DNA of 38,409 bases, from contig NZ_MOWM01000064.1 of assembly GCF_016082275.1 (NCBI RefSeq), forward strand, positions 1 to 38,409, in the 5' to 3' direction. The translations under genes were made by a program, and so were the position numbers. This stretch comes from Variovorax sp. E3 (lineage in GTDB: Bacteria; Pseudomonadota; Gammaproteobacteria; Burkholderiales; Burkholderiaceae_C). Under the pieces are notes generated by a model. The model saw only the letters and a program-made list of their open reading frames with translations. It made no database searches and was not told the DNA's origin. How positions within the stretch are numbered: the first letter of the stretch is position 1; each line of letters begins with the position of its first letter. Positions 8,633 to 16,266 of this stretch are shown here, one piece after another.

Positions 8633-8690
8633 GACATATCCCCCATTTCAACGGGTGAAAAATCATGCCGGAGTTTCTACTTTTCGATGG
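8228..8690 (-). mobile_element. IS3-family element remnant
   Basis: This is a truncated insertion sequence containing a complete orfA, the A6 slippery site used for -1 frameshifting, and only the first 50 or so codons of orfB. The catalytic DDE part is missing. The right end near 8.69 kb is not resolved to a terminal inverted repeat, and the left end at about 8.228 kb abuts the toxin 3' flank. Confidence 0.85.
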
Positions 8691-8830
8691 TCTGGTTTTC
8701 TGGGTCAGGGTCACGGCTCTCGAGCATCGTTGAATCTGGCGATGCTGCAGGTGCCACGGCGCACAACGATCAGACATTCTTGTGGGCTCCCCAGCGATCT
8801 GTAGGATTGGAAGACGGGAGGCGCAGGTGC

Positions 8831-9493
8831 ATGACTCAGAAGAAGATCTACCAGCGGGATATCAACTCAGGCGCAATTTCGGACATTGCTGAGTTGCTTC
8901 GCTTCGTGGCCGACAAGAATCTGGTTTTGGCGCGACGTGGCGCGTCGTACGTTGGCGTGAAGGATGCGGCGGGGCGCAGGTTTAGGCTTTTCTTGCCGGA
9001 CCATCCAAAGGCCATGAAAGCTGGCATCGCCGGCGTTCATGGTCCGATCTACGACTTTTGGATCTACGCATTGTTTGCCGGCAGCGCCGGCAACGTGGCC
9101 TGCTATGTTGGCCAGACGCGAAGCGTTTCTAGGCGCATCCGAGAGCATTGGAAGCATCGATTGGGCACCAGGTCCTCGGGGCCGCTTTTCGGCTGGGCCG
9201 AACATCACGAAGCAGAAGTCAACTTTGTTTTGTTGCAGTCGTTGCGCGGCCGGCAGCGTGAGGCGAATCACGCCGAAGCCGAATGGAAGGTGCGGGCGGC
9301 GCGGGCTGATTTCCATTTTCCATCTCGTGAGCTCTTGGGAGCAGGGATGCGACGCACTGCCTCTAGCGACCCGTGGCCCTTTGATGCAGCAGCGAACAAC
9401 TCCCAGCCAATTGAACAGTTGGCGACCGGCGTCATAGCGCTGGCGTCGATTGAGGGGAACTGCATGCTTGGTGAGGAAGGTTATCGAACTTGA
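8831..9493 (+). CDS. GIY-YIG-like nuclease domain protein
   Basis: The 220-residue protein has a divergent GIY-YIG core. DFWIYALF at about 75-82 stands for the GIY strand and CYVGQT at about 91-96 for YIG. Next come SVSRRIREHW with the conserved Arg (about 102-107), and a later Glu (NHAEAEWKVRA) that fits the catalytic acid. The first 60 residues (a helix plus KNLVLARRGASYVGV) resemble no domain I know. The start is ATG with GGAGGCGCAGG upstream; an in-frame extension into the IS flank is unsupported. It stands alone between an IS remnant and a toxin-antitoxin pair. A role in element stability or defence is only a guess. Confidence 0.65.
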   Translation: MTQKKIYQRDINSGAISDIAELLRFVADKNLVLARRGASYVGVKDAAGRRFRLFLPDHPKAMKAGIAGVHGPIYDFWIYALFAGSAGNVACYVGQTRSVSRRIREHWKHRLGTRSSGPLFGWAEHHEAEVNFVLLQSLRGRQREANHAEAEWKVRAARADFHFPSRELLGAGMRRTASSDPWPFDAAANNSQPIEQLATGVIALASIEGNCMLGEEGYRT

Positions 9494-9601
9494 AGCAAGA
9501 AATCACCGATGGATGACGGCCGACGCCTTCCCGCCATAGTCGGTATGCTTGGCGTGGTGTGCTACGATGCACTTACCGCGTAACACATTGAGGTTGTTGC
9601 C

Positions 9602-9895
9602 ATGAGCGAAACCACTTTCACATTTCGGGTCGAAGAAGCCCTGAAGGCAGAGTTTTCCAACGCGGCCAAGGCCAATGACCGTACTGGCGCGCAGCTCCTG
9701 CGCGACTTCATGAGGGATTTTGTTCAACGCCAGCAAGATGCGGCCGAGCATGACACTTGGTTTCGGCGCCAAGTGCAGACCGGCTTGGACGCTGCCAATG
9801 CTGGCGATCTTGTGTCGGCGGAGGAAGTCGAAGCCGAGGCCGCCGCCTGGCGAGCTGAGACGCGGCGAGGGCTAAATCCCTCTCGCAAGTCGTGA
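9602..9895 (+). CDS. RHH antitoxin (ParD/YacA-like)
   Basis: This is a 97-residue protein. TTFTFRVEEALKAEFSNAAK is the RHH beta strand and first helix, and DRTGAQLLRDFMRDFVQRQQ the second helix. The tail VSAEEVEAEAAAWRAE matches the toxin-binding end of ParD/YacA antitoxins. It overlaps the downstream ParE-like gene by four bases (GTGA). The pair is self-contained between the GIY-YIG gene and the 66-bp repeat. Confidence 0.85.
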   Translation: MSETTFTFRVEEALKAEFSNAAKANDRTGAQLLRDFMRDFVQRQQDAAEHDTWFRRQVQTGLDAANAGDLVSAEEVEAEAAAWRAETRRGLNPSRKS

Positions 9896-10182
9896 AACTG
9901 GTTTGGACCAGGCCGGCGCAGGAAGATCGACGTGCCATCCGCGACTACATCGCGGGCGACAACCCAAGTGCAGCACTGGCAATCGACGAACTGTTCTCGG
10001 AAAAAGCTGCGCGCTTGGCCAATATCCCCGAGATGGGCAAGCCGGGCCGCGTGCAGGGAACCCGCGAGCTGGTTGCTCACCGCAGCTATATTCTGATTTA
10101 CGCCGTCAAGGCCGATCAGGTGCAGGTGCTGCGCTTACTGCATACAGCGCGTCAGTGGCCATCCGCAGGCAAAGGGCGGTAG
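9892..10182 (+). CDS. parE: ParE/RelE-family toxin
   Basis: The 96-residue protein has the ParE pattern: VWTRPAQEDRRAIRDYI at the N-terminus, the helix pair AALAIDELFSEKAARLANIPEMGK, then the strand GTRELVAHRSYILIYAVKADQVQVLRLLHTARQWP. ParE toxins inhibit DNA gyrase, while related RelE members cleave mRNA; the sequence favours ParE. GTG start overlaps the antitoxin stop. It is of full length for the family and looks intact. Confidence 0.88.
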   Translation: MKLVWTRPAQEDRRAIRDYIAGDNPSAALAIDELFSEKAARLANIPEMGKPGRVQGTRELVAHRSYILIYAVKADQVQVLRLLHTARQWPSAGKGR

Positions 10183-10232
10183 TCAAGATGCGGCAATGGC
10201 GGCCGGCAGTATGCGTGTTGAGCAGCGTCTAC

Positions 10233-10298
10233 CGCCGCGCTGATCAATCATTTGGGTTCGCTTTGAACCGTGGAACACCGCCTGCGTTGACGCCCATG
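10233..10298. repeat. 66-bp repeat, copy 2
   Basis: It lies 50 bp after the ParE gene and about 60 bp before the radC terminator. It differs at three of 66 positions from 6778-6843. Its presence between the toxin gene and the radC 3' flank shows that the repeat is a separate unit. Confidence 0.9.
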
Positions 10299-10359
10299 CC
10301 TGTCACGCCAATTCCGTAAGGAGCCTGCACCCGCGCAGCGCCCGACGGGCGAGAAAACG

Positions 10360-10393
10360 AAAAGAAAGGAAAAAGGGGCGCTGAAGCGCCCCT
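10360..10393 (-). terminator. Rho-independent terminator after radC
   Basis: On the minus strand an AGGGGCGC/GCGCCCCT stem with a UUCA loop (10374-10393) is followed by TTTTTCCTTTC. It lies ten bases beyond the radC stop. Confidence 0.88.
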
Positions 10394-10402
10394 CCGGCCT
10401 CA

Positions 10403-11077
10403 TCAAACGAGGCCGCGCTCGGCCATCGACACCGCCCGGTTCCCCGCGACCACGATGTGGTCCAGCACCCGCACGTCGACCAGCGCGAGCGCGCCCTTCA
10501 GGGCCTCGGTCACCGCCACGTCGGCCGACGACGGCTCCACCTCGCCCGAAGGGTGGTTGTGCGCGAGGATCACCCCCGACGCGTTGTGCCGCATCGCGCG
10601 CTTGAGCACTTCGCGCGGATAGACGCTTGTCTGCGTCAGCGTGCCCCGGAAAAGATCCTCGAAGGCCAGCAAGGCACACCGCGCATCGAGGTACAGGACC
10701 GCGAAGCTCTCATGCGCCTGCCCCGCGAAGTGCAGCTTCAGGTAGTCGAAGACGGCATAAGTCGAGCGGAACGTCTCGCTCGGGCGCAGTTCCTCGGCCA
10801 GCAGCTCCCGCGCCAGGCGCAGCCCGCACAGCAGCTGCACGCACCCGGGCAGCGACGAATCCCGCGCAAAGCAGATCAGCTTGTGCAGCGAGCGCCCCTG
10901 CGCCTCGTACAGCCCCTGGGCATCAGCGCCCAGGAACGGCCGCAGCGCCTCGAGCACGCACTGCTCGCGCGCGGTGAAGCCGTGCGCCGCAGACGGCCCC
11001 GACAGCGAAAGCGCCACGGGGGACAAGGAAGAAGCAGCTGGGGAAACGGTGGAAGAGGAAGAAAAAGAAGCGGTCAT
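10403..11077 (-). CDS. radC: RadC-family JAB/MPN protein
   Basis: This is a 224-residue RadC-domain protein. A serine/proline-rich stretch (residues 1-33) is followed by a helical region and the JAB1/MPN fold. The metal motif LAHNHPSGEVEPSSAD holds His173, His175 and Asp186, and the usual upstream Glu is near 123. Element-borne RadC proteins are of unproven function, despite the name taken from an old repair locus. ATG at 11077 has CAGGAG six bases upstream. It carries its own leader and terminator, so it is a stand-alone transcript. A truncated copy lies at 6.6-6.9 kb. Confidence 0.92.
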   Translation of the reverse strand: MTASFSSSSTVSPAASSLSPVALSLSGPSAAHGFTAREQCVLEALRPFLGADAQGLYEAQGRSLHKLICFARDSSLPGCVQLLCGLRLARELLAEELRPSETFRSTYAVFDYLKLHFAGQAHESFAVLYLDARCALLAFEDLFRGTLTQTSVYPREVLKRAMRHNASGVILAHNHPSGEVEPSSADVAVTEALKGALALVDVRVLDHIVVAGNRAVSMAERGLV

Positions 11078-11093
11078 GATGGACTCCTGCGGA

Positions 11094-11254
11094 TGACACA
11101 GGCGGGATTGCCTGCGAGACCCCGCCACCCCGTCGCAGCGCAGCGCTCCAGGCCGCCGCAGGCGCGCGGCACGCGCCGAGCACGCGCCAGCGCGCGCAGG
11201 GCCTTGAACGCGAGAACGAGGGGGTAGCCTCAGGGCTCACAGGCAAGCCCTCCC
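11094..11254 (-). ncRNA. radC-type structured leader, copy B
   Basis: This is the leader of the intact radC. From its 5' end on the minus strand it has an AGGGCT/AGCCCT hairpin, GTTCTCGCGTTCAAGGCCC, a GC-rich centre, and a CAGGC/GCCTG hairpin that ends just before the ribosome-binding site. Equivalent blocks appear at 3.9, 7.0 and 37.2 kb. It fits the position of the published radC RNA motif. Confidence 0.6.
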
Positions 11255-11825
11255 CTGCCCTTCGCAAACGTCACGCAGGTATCCCTGCCCGCATGCAGGC
11301 CTGCGCTGTCGCTGGCTACGCTGGCGCCCGGCCAGCGGCCGGGCGCAGCCGCCGTTGCGGTACCCCTGAAATCAGGCTCTCCGCCCCTGGCGCACAAGAC
11401 GACTCAGCGCCGGCTGGTATAAAAAATCTGACTTGGTAGCGATAAAATGACAAAAATCCTGTAGCAACTCACAAAAATCATGGCGTATGTCGGCTGCGAG
11501 CATGTGCGGTCTCACTTGAACCTTGAAGTTTTCGAGGTCAGGCGTCCGGCAATCGTGAAGCCCGTCACCCGAATCATGCGGACCGCGGATTGAGCCATGT
11601 ACTCATGGCTCAACCCTCATCAAACGGACGCTTTGTGGAAGTAGCCGATGACCGGCGTGTGTTGTAGCGCCGCCATCAGATGCGCCCTGGCGTCGGTCCT
11701 TTGAAATCAACCACTTGGGGCCCGATTCGCCTCCAGGTGAAAGCAGGTGCGGCTTTTTTTGGCCCTGGGTGCGGGATTTCGGAGGTTGTGCGTGCGACTG
11801 CCATTCCGCTGGGCATGAGGATGTG
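11255..11825. other. Gap with AT-rich segment; no gene
   Basis: No gene is supported. 11419-11478 is strikingly AT-rich for this DNA and carries CAAAAATC twice, about 20 bp apart. GC falls here from about 70 % to well below 50 %. It may be a foreign end or a regulatory region, but I recognise nothing specific. Confidence 0.35.
11590..11613. repeat. Perfect 10-bp hairpin
   Basis: TTGAGCCATG and CATGGCTCAA flank a TACT loop. There is no T tract on either side, so it is not a standard terminator. It could be an operator or recombination site. Confidence 0.7.
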
Positions 11826-11961
11826 GGCCGCGGCCGGACGGCAGCGCCGGTAGCGAGGCCAGCTTCTCGCGGGAACTGGAGGCGCTTGGCCGCTACGGGC
11901 ACTGCAGAATGCGGCCAGAACTCATCGCCGAATATCTATGTCGACACATGCTCTTCGCCTG
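11826..11961 (+). pseudogene. C-terminal remnant of an unknown gene
   Basis: A frame reading SFSRELEALGRYGHCRMRPE and onwards ends at TGA within the start of the next gene. It is protein-like but has no start; a stop precedes it. It overlaps the downstream gene in the way a real neighbour would. No family is recognised. Confidence 0.3.
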
Positions 11962-12261
11962 AAGTACGAGGCTGCCGTCGTTGCACTGGGCGACGCAGCT
12001 TCGCAGCTGCTTCGTTCAGGCGCGAGCGAAGAGCACGTCGCTCGTTGGGCGGTGGCGGAACGCAACGCTCTCAAGGAGGAGTATCGCAAGCTCACCCCCG
12101 CTCTGGTCGTGGCGCGTATCGCCGCCAAGACATTGGAGCGCTACGGCAATACGATGGGTCCCAGTGCGGACGACCTCCGCGCCGTAGGAAAGTCGTGGAG
12201 AGAAATCATCGATTCCGCAACACGCCCGGGCGACCACGGCACTGCCTTTTTCTTGAGATAG
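11938..12261 (+). CDS. Conserved plasmid-type hypothetical protein
   Basis: The 107-residue helical protein starts MSTHALRLKYEAAVVAL. It has a central ARWAVAERNALKEEYRKLTP and the ending TLERYGNTMGPSADDLRAVG then KSWREIIDSATRPGG-like. I recall small plasmid- and element-borne proteins with the same K(Y/E)G..GPS..LR..GKSW..II.SA pattern and no assigned function. Charged helices suggest a cytoplasmic nucleic-acid or protein partner. The start ATG overlaps the end of an upstream gene fragment. Its last residues (HGTAFFLR) differ from what I recall, so the 3' end may be rearranged. Confidence 0.6.
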   Translation: MSTHALRLKYEAAVVALGDAASQLLRSGASEEHVARWAVAERNALKEEYRKLTPALVVARIAAKTLERYGNTMGPSADDLRAVGKSWREIIDSATRPGDHGTAFFLR

Positions 12262-12413
12262 AGCAGGTGCCGCCGAGTACGAAGCAGACAAATCCGGTGT
12301 CCAACCGCGGGGGTATGCACATTCCCACAGGCGCGTCCCAGAAACACAGTCCCGCAACTGCGACGAGCGGTCCGAAGAACAAAGAAGGCCGAGGCTCGTG
12401 ATGACAACGCTGA

Positions 12414-12702
12414 TCAGCTCCGTTCCTCGGTTTCGTTCTTTGCCTCGAACTCAATGCCGCCAAGAAACCTGAACATGAAGTTATAGATCGCGCAGCCGAT
12501 CGCGATTGAAAGATAACCAAACACAAGGTACATGATCGGCGCAAGCAACATCATCAGAACTGGGGGGCCAACACTTCCCGCAGGTGCAAAGATGTTGAAT
12601 AAAGAACAAATGGAACCACAAACATCAGAGAGCTGAGTGCGATCCACACACCGAATACTTTGCCGTCTTGATGTGGCGAAAGACGCGAAACTTGTTGCTT
12701 CA
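12414..12702 (-). pseudogene. Small two-helix membrane protein, frameshifted
   Basis: From ATG at 12702 one frame reads MKQQVSRLSPHQDGKVFGVW and a first hydrophobic helix, then stops early. The -1 frame continues with FAPAGSVGPPV, a second hydrophobic helix (LLAPIMYLVFGYLSIAIG) and CAIYNFMFRFLGGIEFEAKN to a stop at 12414. Joined, they give about 96 residues typical of a family of tiny membrane proteins with a ...IGC.IYN....GGIE ending. A one-base deletion near the TCTTTATTC tract explains the break. No function is known to me. Confidence 0.7.
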
Positions 12703-12761
12703 TGATTGGGCGCCTCCTTGCGCTGCGTGCTGAGACTATCCGGTTGCTTCCTGTTCCATGC

Positions 12762-13178
12762 CTACGCGGCCAGGCTTTTCGCGCTCCGCATCACCACGAG
12801 GCGAGCGATGAACCATGACAAGACTGCACCAAGAAGGGCGGCAAAAAGAGAGGGTTCAACAATCGCGGAGACGATGAATGCTCCGAAGAAGGGAACATTC
12901 AAATCAACAAAGAACACACACCGCCCAGAGCCAGTCCCTTGAGAGACCGCATACCCATGATGTGTCGCATATCGTGCAAGGCCATAGTGCTTCTGTCGAA
13001 TCATCCATCCGCGGTCCGTCTTGCGAATCGTGTACTTGTCAGATGAACCACTCGGCGCTGCTTGAAGATCTATCGAATACACAGGCAGCCCGAATCGAAA
13101 ATAGTTCTCTGCCCATCGGTACTGGAGCACGCCGTCAATGACGGCCAAAGCGATTGCGAGACCAAACAGTGCCGTCAT
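12762..13178 (-). CDS. Hypothetical membrane protein
   Basis: The 138-residue protein has an N-terminal hydrophobic helix (residues 2-18, TALFGLAIALAVIDGVL) and a soluble middle domain (about 20-90) rich in Tyr and Lys. Two closely spaced hydrophobic helices follow at the C-terminus (PFFGAFIVSAIVEPSL and AALLGAVLSWFIARLVV). The ATG at 13178 lies 17 bases after the stop of the broken gene upstream. A longer GTG-initiated form would overlap that gene and adds a non-hydrophobic stretch. I recognise no family. It sits in a same-strand trio with two small broken genes, all lower in GC than their neighbours. Confidence 0.55.
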   Translation of the reverse strand: MTALFGLAIALAVIDGVLQYRWAENYFRFGLPVYSIDLQAAPSGSSDKYTIRKTDRGWMIRQKHYGLARYATHHGYAVSQGTGSGRCVFFVDLNVPFFGAFIVSAIVEPSLFAALLGAVLSWFIARLVVMRSAKSLAA

Positions 13179-13194
13179 CAGGGGCACCTGCAAC

Positions 13195-13579
13195 TCACGG
13201 AACAATGCGAGACGCTCTCGCGCTCCCAGAAACCACCCCGGCACTCACATCGAGCCCGCCCTCTGTTCCCCAGCCACTGGATGGCGCCGCACCGATCTGG
13301 GTACGCGAATAGCTTCCACCGAGGCCGGTTGCAAGTCCAACTGCGAACTTGTAGTACGGCCCAGAAAATGTCATCGGATTGATGTACTCAAAATCGTCGG
13401 TGAAGTTACCTGACGCTGTGCGCCGAGTACAGCCCTTGCGCAGGGAAATTCGCCTGCGCGTTGGTCAGGAAAAAGGTGTGCGCGACCAGTAACGTGAGCA
13501 GAAGGCGGCTGGCAAAGCCATTCGCGACACGACAGATCTTTGCCAGCCAAGCCTCGGAGGCGCGGGTTGGAGTTTTCAT
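13195..13579 (-). pseudogene. Secreted Gly/Ser-rich protein, frameshifted
   Basis: ATG at 13579 opens a clear signal peptide: basic start MKTPTRASEAWLAKICR, hydrophobic LLLTLLVAHTFFL and an ...AQA cleavage site. After NFPAQGLYSAH the frame stops. A shifted frame continues GNFTDDFEYINPMTFSGPYY then a glycine- and serine-rich region (GLGGSYSRTQIGAAPSSG..) to a stop at 13195. The Gly/Ser-rich end resembles C-terminal regions of RHS/YD-type surface proteins, so this may be an internally deleted large exported protein. That link is tentative. Confidence 0.5.
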
Positions 13580-13639
13580 GCTTCTCCTCACAGTGCTGGC
13601 CAATTGGTCTTGGTTGATGCTCTGCTTCTAGCAATTGGC

Positions 13640-13938
13640 CTTTCGCTATGTCGCTCGCGATGCCGACAGGAGCTGCAGTCTGCGCCCGTCAAGCCGATCC
13701 CGGCATCCTCCATTTGGGGGGTGTCGTTTGGCTGAGGCATCCAAAGGGGTGCTCAGCCTCTGAAGCCGGACCGGGTGGCTCGCAACGTCTGCCGGTTCAC
13801 AGACCAGAGCGAACCGCTCAAGCTGCGACCACAGAGCTCCTTGGGGCGTCGCCCAAGGGCATTCGCATTCAACGACCCTCAGAACGGTTCATTCGCATTT
13901 ATTTGAACGCGTTCGCATAATTCGACCGCGTTTACAGG
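13640..13938. other. Intergenic stretch with repeated TTCGCAT
   Basis: No gene is supported. Near 13860-13920 the core TTCGCAT occurs three times (GGCATTCGCATTCAA, TTCATTCGCATTTAT, GCGTTCGCATAATT). It could be an old transposon end or iteron-like sites. It separates the broken trio from the chromate module. Confidence 0.35.
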
Positions 13939-15200
13939 CTACTCCGCGTCCGATCGATCTCGTCGCATGGCGCGCCAGAGCGTCAGGTCGTAGGTGATCT
14001 TGAGCAGTCCGCACGCAATGAGTGGCAGCGAGATCCAGCCGGCGGCAAAGAGTGCGCCGCTGATCGTCGGACTGATGGCCGCGGCCAAGCTTCGCGGCAC
14101 GGCGGTGAAGCTCGCAGCCGCAGCGCGTTCGCCCGGCGTCACGACGGCCATAACGTAAGCCGTCCGCGTTGGGACATCCATCGACGACAGCGCACTGCGG
14201 ATCGTCAGCAAGCCCAGTGCAATCGGCAGGTTGGGCGACAGCGCGGCCAACACCAGGCAAACATTGGCAGGGAGGTGCGTGAAGACCATGGTGTTGAGCA
14301 AGCCGATACGCTGCGCGACCACAGGCGCTGCGATCTGTGACGCCGCGCTCAGCAGGCCGGTCCAGAAAAAAACACGCCGGCCTGGGTCAGCGAGAAGCCG
14401 AACCGCTCCAGCAACCACAGCGACATCAGCGCATTGACCGTCAGGCCGCCCGCAAAAGCATCGACGCTGAAGAGGGCCGTCAGCCGCACCACCACGCGGC
14501 GTGACGGTCCGAGCGGCACCGGGGCCACAGGCGGACGGTCCGGCCTGCCGGCTCCGGCGTGCACCGGTTGACCCCGATAGAGCCAGAAGACGACGAGCCC
14601 GATCGTGGCGTACACGACGAACATCCCCCGCAATGCGTCGAGGCGCGCGAACTCGCCGTGCTGCACCAACCAGTCAGGTACGGCGGCCGCCAGGGCACCG
14701 AGTGCCGCGCACAGTGCGCCCATGAGGCTGTAGCGTGCAAACAGCGCGGTTCGTGCGTGCCCCTGAGCCGCCGCGGCCAAGCGGGCGTGCTCGAGCGGCA
14801 GGAACACACTGACATCGCCCGAACTGGGATTGAGCGTGCCAACCAGCGCCACGATCAGCAGCGGCCAGAACGACGACAAGCCCGCGAATCCCAGTCCCGT
14901 CGCGGCCATCAGCAAGGCGGCGCCTCGCAGCAGCCGCCTGCCAGGAAAACGGTATCCCCAGGCGCCGACTGCCAGCGTGGCCAAGGCAGAACCCAACATC
15001 GTTGCCGTGCTGACGATGCCTACCTCCAGTGTGCCCAACCCGATCGACAGCAGGTAAGCCGGCAGCAGCACGGCCATGTAGCCGTCGCCGAAGGCGCGAA
15101 GGCCCCGGGCAACCAGAAGTGGCAAGGCCTCCGGATCAACGCCGGCAGGCAGCAGGCGCGACAGACCCAGACGCGGGCGGGACAAGGGCGTGGTGGTCAT
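13939..15200 (-). pseudogene. MFS transporter of the chr locus, frameshifted
   Basis: This is a 12-helix major facilitator gene in two frames. The N-terminal part runs from MTTTPLSRPRLGLSRLLPAG through GLTVNALMSLWLLERFGFSL and breaks at GVFF. The second frame resumes FWTGLLSAASQIAAPVVAQR and ends WRAMRRDRSDAE. The break falls in a run of seven T (minus strand, 14366-14372); one more T restores the frame. MFS genes often sit divergently beside chrB and are thought to aid metal or oxidant export. It shares the promoter region with chrB. It may be intact in the organism if the homopolymer is miscalled. Confidence 0.85.
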
Positions 15201-15229
15201 CGTTCTTTCGACAGCATGGGCAATCAACT

Positions 15230-15266
15230 TTGTAGAGATTGAGACATCGATGTATTATTCTCTACA
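15230..15266 (+). promoter_or_regulatory. chrB promoter and inverted-repeat operator
   Basis: TTGTAG (15230-15235) and TATTAT (15253-15258) are separated by exactly 17 bp. A perfect inverted repeat TGTAGAGA/TCTCTACA (15231-15238, 15259-15266) brackets the -10. Its right arm overlaps the chrB ATG. ChrB proteins act as chromate-sensing repressors in known chr operons, so self-repression here is inferred. Transcription should start at about 15265, leaving almost no leader. Confidence 0.7.
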
Positions 15267-16252
15267 TGAGTTCGTCTGATGCCTCCGTCGACACCCCCGA
15301 ATGGTTATTGCTGGTCGTTTCGTTGCCCACCCAGGGCGCCACGGCGCGCATGCGCATCTGGAGAGCCCTGAAGGCCATGGGATGCGCCGCGTTGCGCGAT
15401 GGCGCCTATCTGCTGCCCGGCACCCCGATGCACCGCGACGCCCTGCAGGAGCTGGCCGATGAATGCACGCGTGAAGGTGGTAGCGCCTGGCTCATGGCGG
15501 TCGCGCCGGCGAATCCGGCCGACGCTGACGCCTACCCACAGCTCTTCGATCGCAGTGAGGACTACGCGGCATTGACCAAGCTCTGGAAAGAGACGGCGGC
15601 CACCCTGCCCTCGCTGGGCGTCGCCGAACTCACGCGGCTGCAGAAGAAGCTGCGCCGCGACTATGAGGCCCTCCTGGCGACCGATTTCTTTCCGGGCGAA
15701 GCGAGCCTCGAAGCCGAGGCGGCATGGACCGACTTCAATCAACGGGTCGATCGCGTGCTCTCGCCGGACGAGCCACACGAAACCGAAGGACAGATTCCGC
15801 GCCTGGACATCGCCGACTACCGGGGGCGTGTCTGGGCGACCCGCCGGCGTCTGTGGGTCGACCGGGTGGCCAGCGCCTGGCTGATTCGTCGCTTCATCGA
15901 TCCCGGCGCGCAATTCGTCTGGCTCGCCAAAATCAGCGACTGTCCACGCAAGGCACTGGGCTTCGACTTCGACGGGGCTGCCTTCACTCACGTCGGGGAG
16001 CGGGTCACCTTCGAAACCCTGATGGCCAGCTTCGGTCTTGAAGAGGACACAGCGCTCGTGCGCATGGGCGCGATGGTGCGTTCGCTGGACATGGGCGCCA
16101 ACCCTGTCGCCGAAGGCGCCGGATTCGAAGCGGTGCTCGCCGGCGCGCGTGAACGGCTGCCGGACGACGATGCGCTGCTCTCCGAGATCGGCAACGTGCT
16201 GGATTCCCTGTATGCGCACTTCGGGCGCGAAGGCGCGCGCGCCAAAGCGTGA
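15266..16252 (+). CDS. chrB: Chromate resistance regulator ChrB
   Basis: The 328-residue protein has the two-domain ChrB layout. The N-terminal domain (about 10-140; EWLLLVVSLPTQGATARMRI, then RDGAYLLPG) senses and regulates. The C-terminal ChrB domain (about 190-315) holds WATRRRLWVDRVASAWLIRR, FIDPGAQFVWL and FDFDGAAFTHVGERVTFETL. ChrB governs chromate-inducible expression of the chr operon and is needed for high resistance. The ATG directly follows an inverted-repeat promoter, and no Shine-Dalgarno is seen, so a leaderless mRNA is likely. It ends four bases into chrA's possible GTG, but chrA better starts at 16267. Confidence 0.93.
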   Translation: MSSSDASVDTPEWLLLVVSLPTQGATARMRIWRALKAMGCAALRDGAYLLPGTPMHRDALQELADECTREGGSAWLMAVAPANPADADAYPQLFDRSEDYAALTKLWKETAATLPSLGVAELTRLQKKLRRDYEALLATDFFPGEASLEAEAAWTDFNQRVDRVLSPDEPHETEGQIPRLDIADYRGRVWATRRRLWVDRVASAWLIRRFIDPGAQFVWLAKISDCPRKALGFDFDGAAFTHVGERVTFETLMASFGLEEDTALVRMGAMVRSLDMGANPVAEGAGFEAVLAGARERLPDDDALLSEIGNVLDSLYAHFGREGARAKA

Positions 16253-16266
16253 AGAGGGACATCGAT

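Noticed and set aside
10299..10373. Possible attachment site between the 66-bp repeat and the radC terminator
   Set aside because: No second copy of this stretch was found at another boundary in the window.
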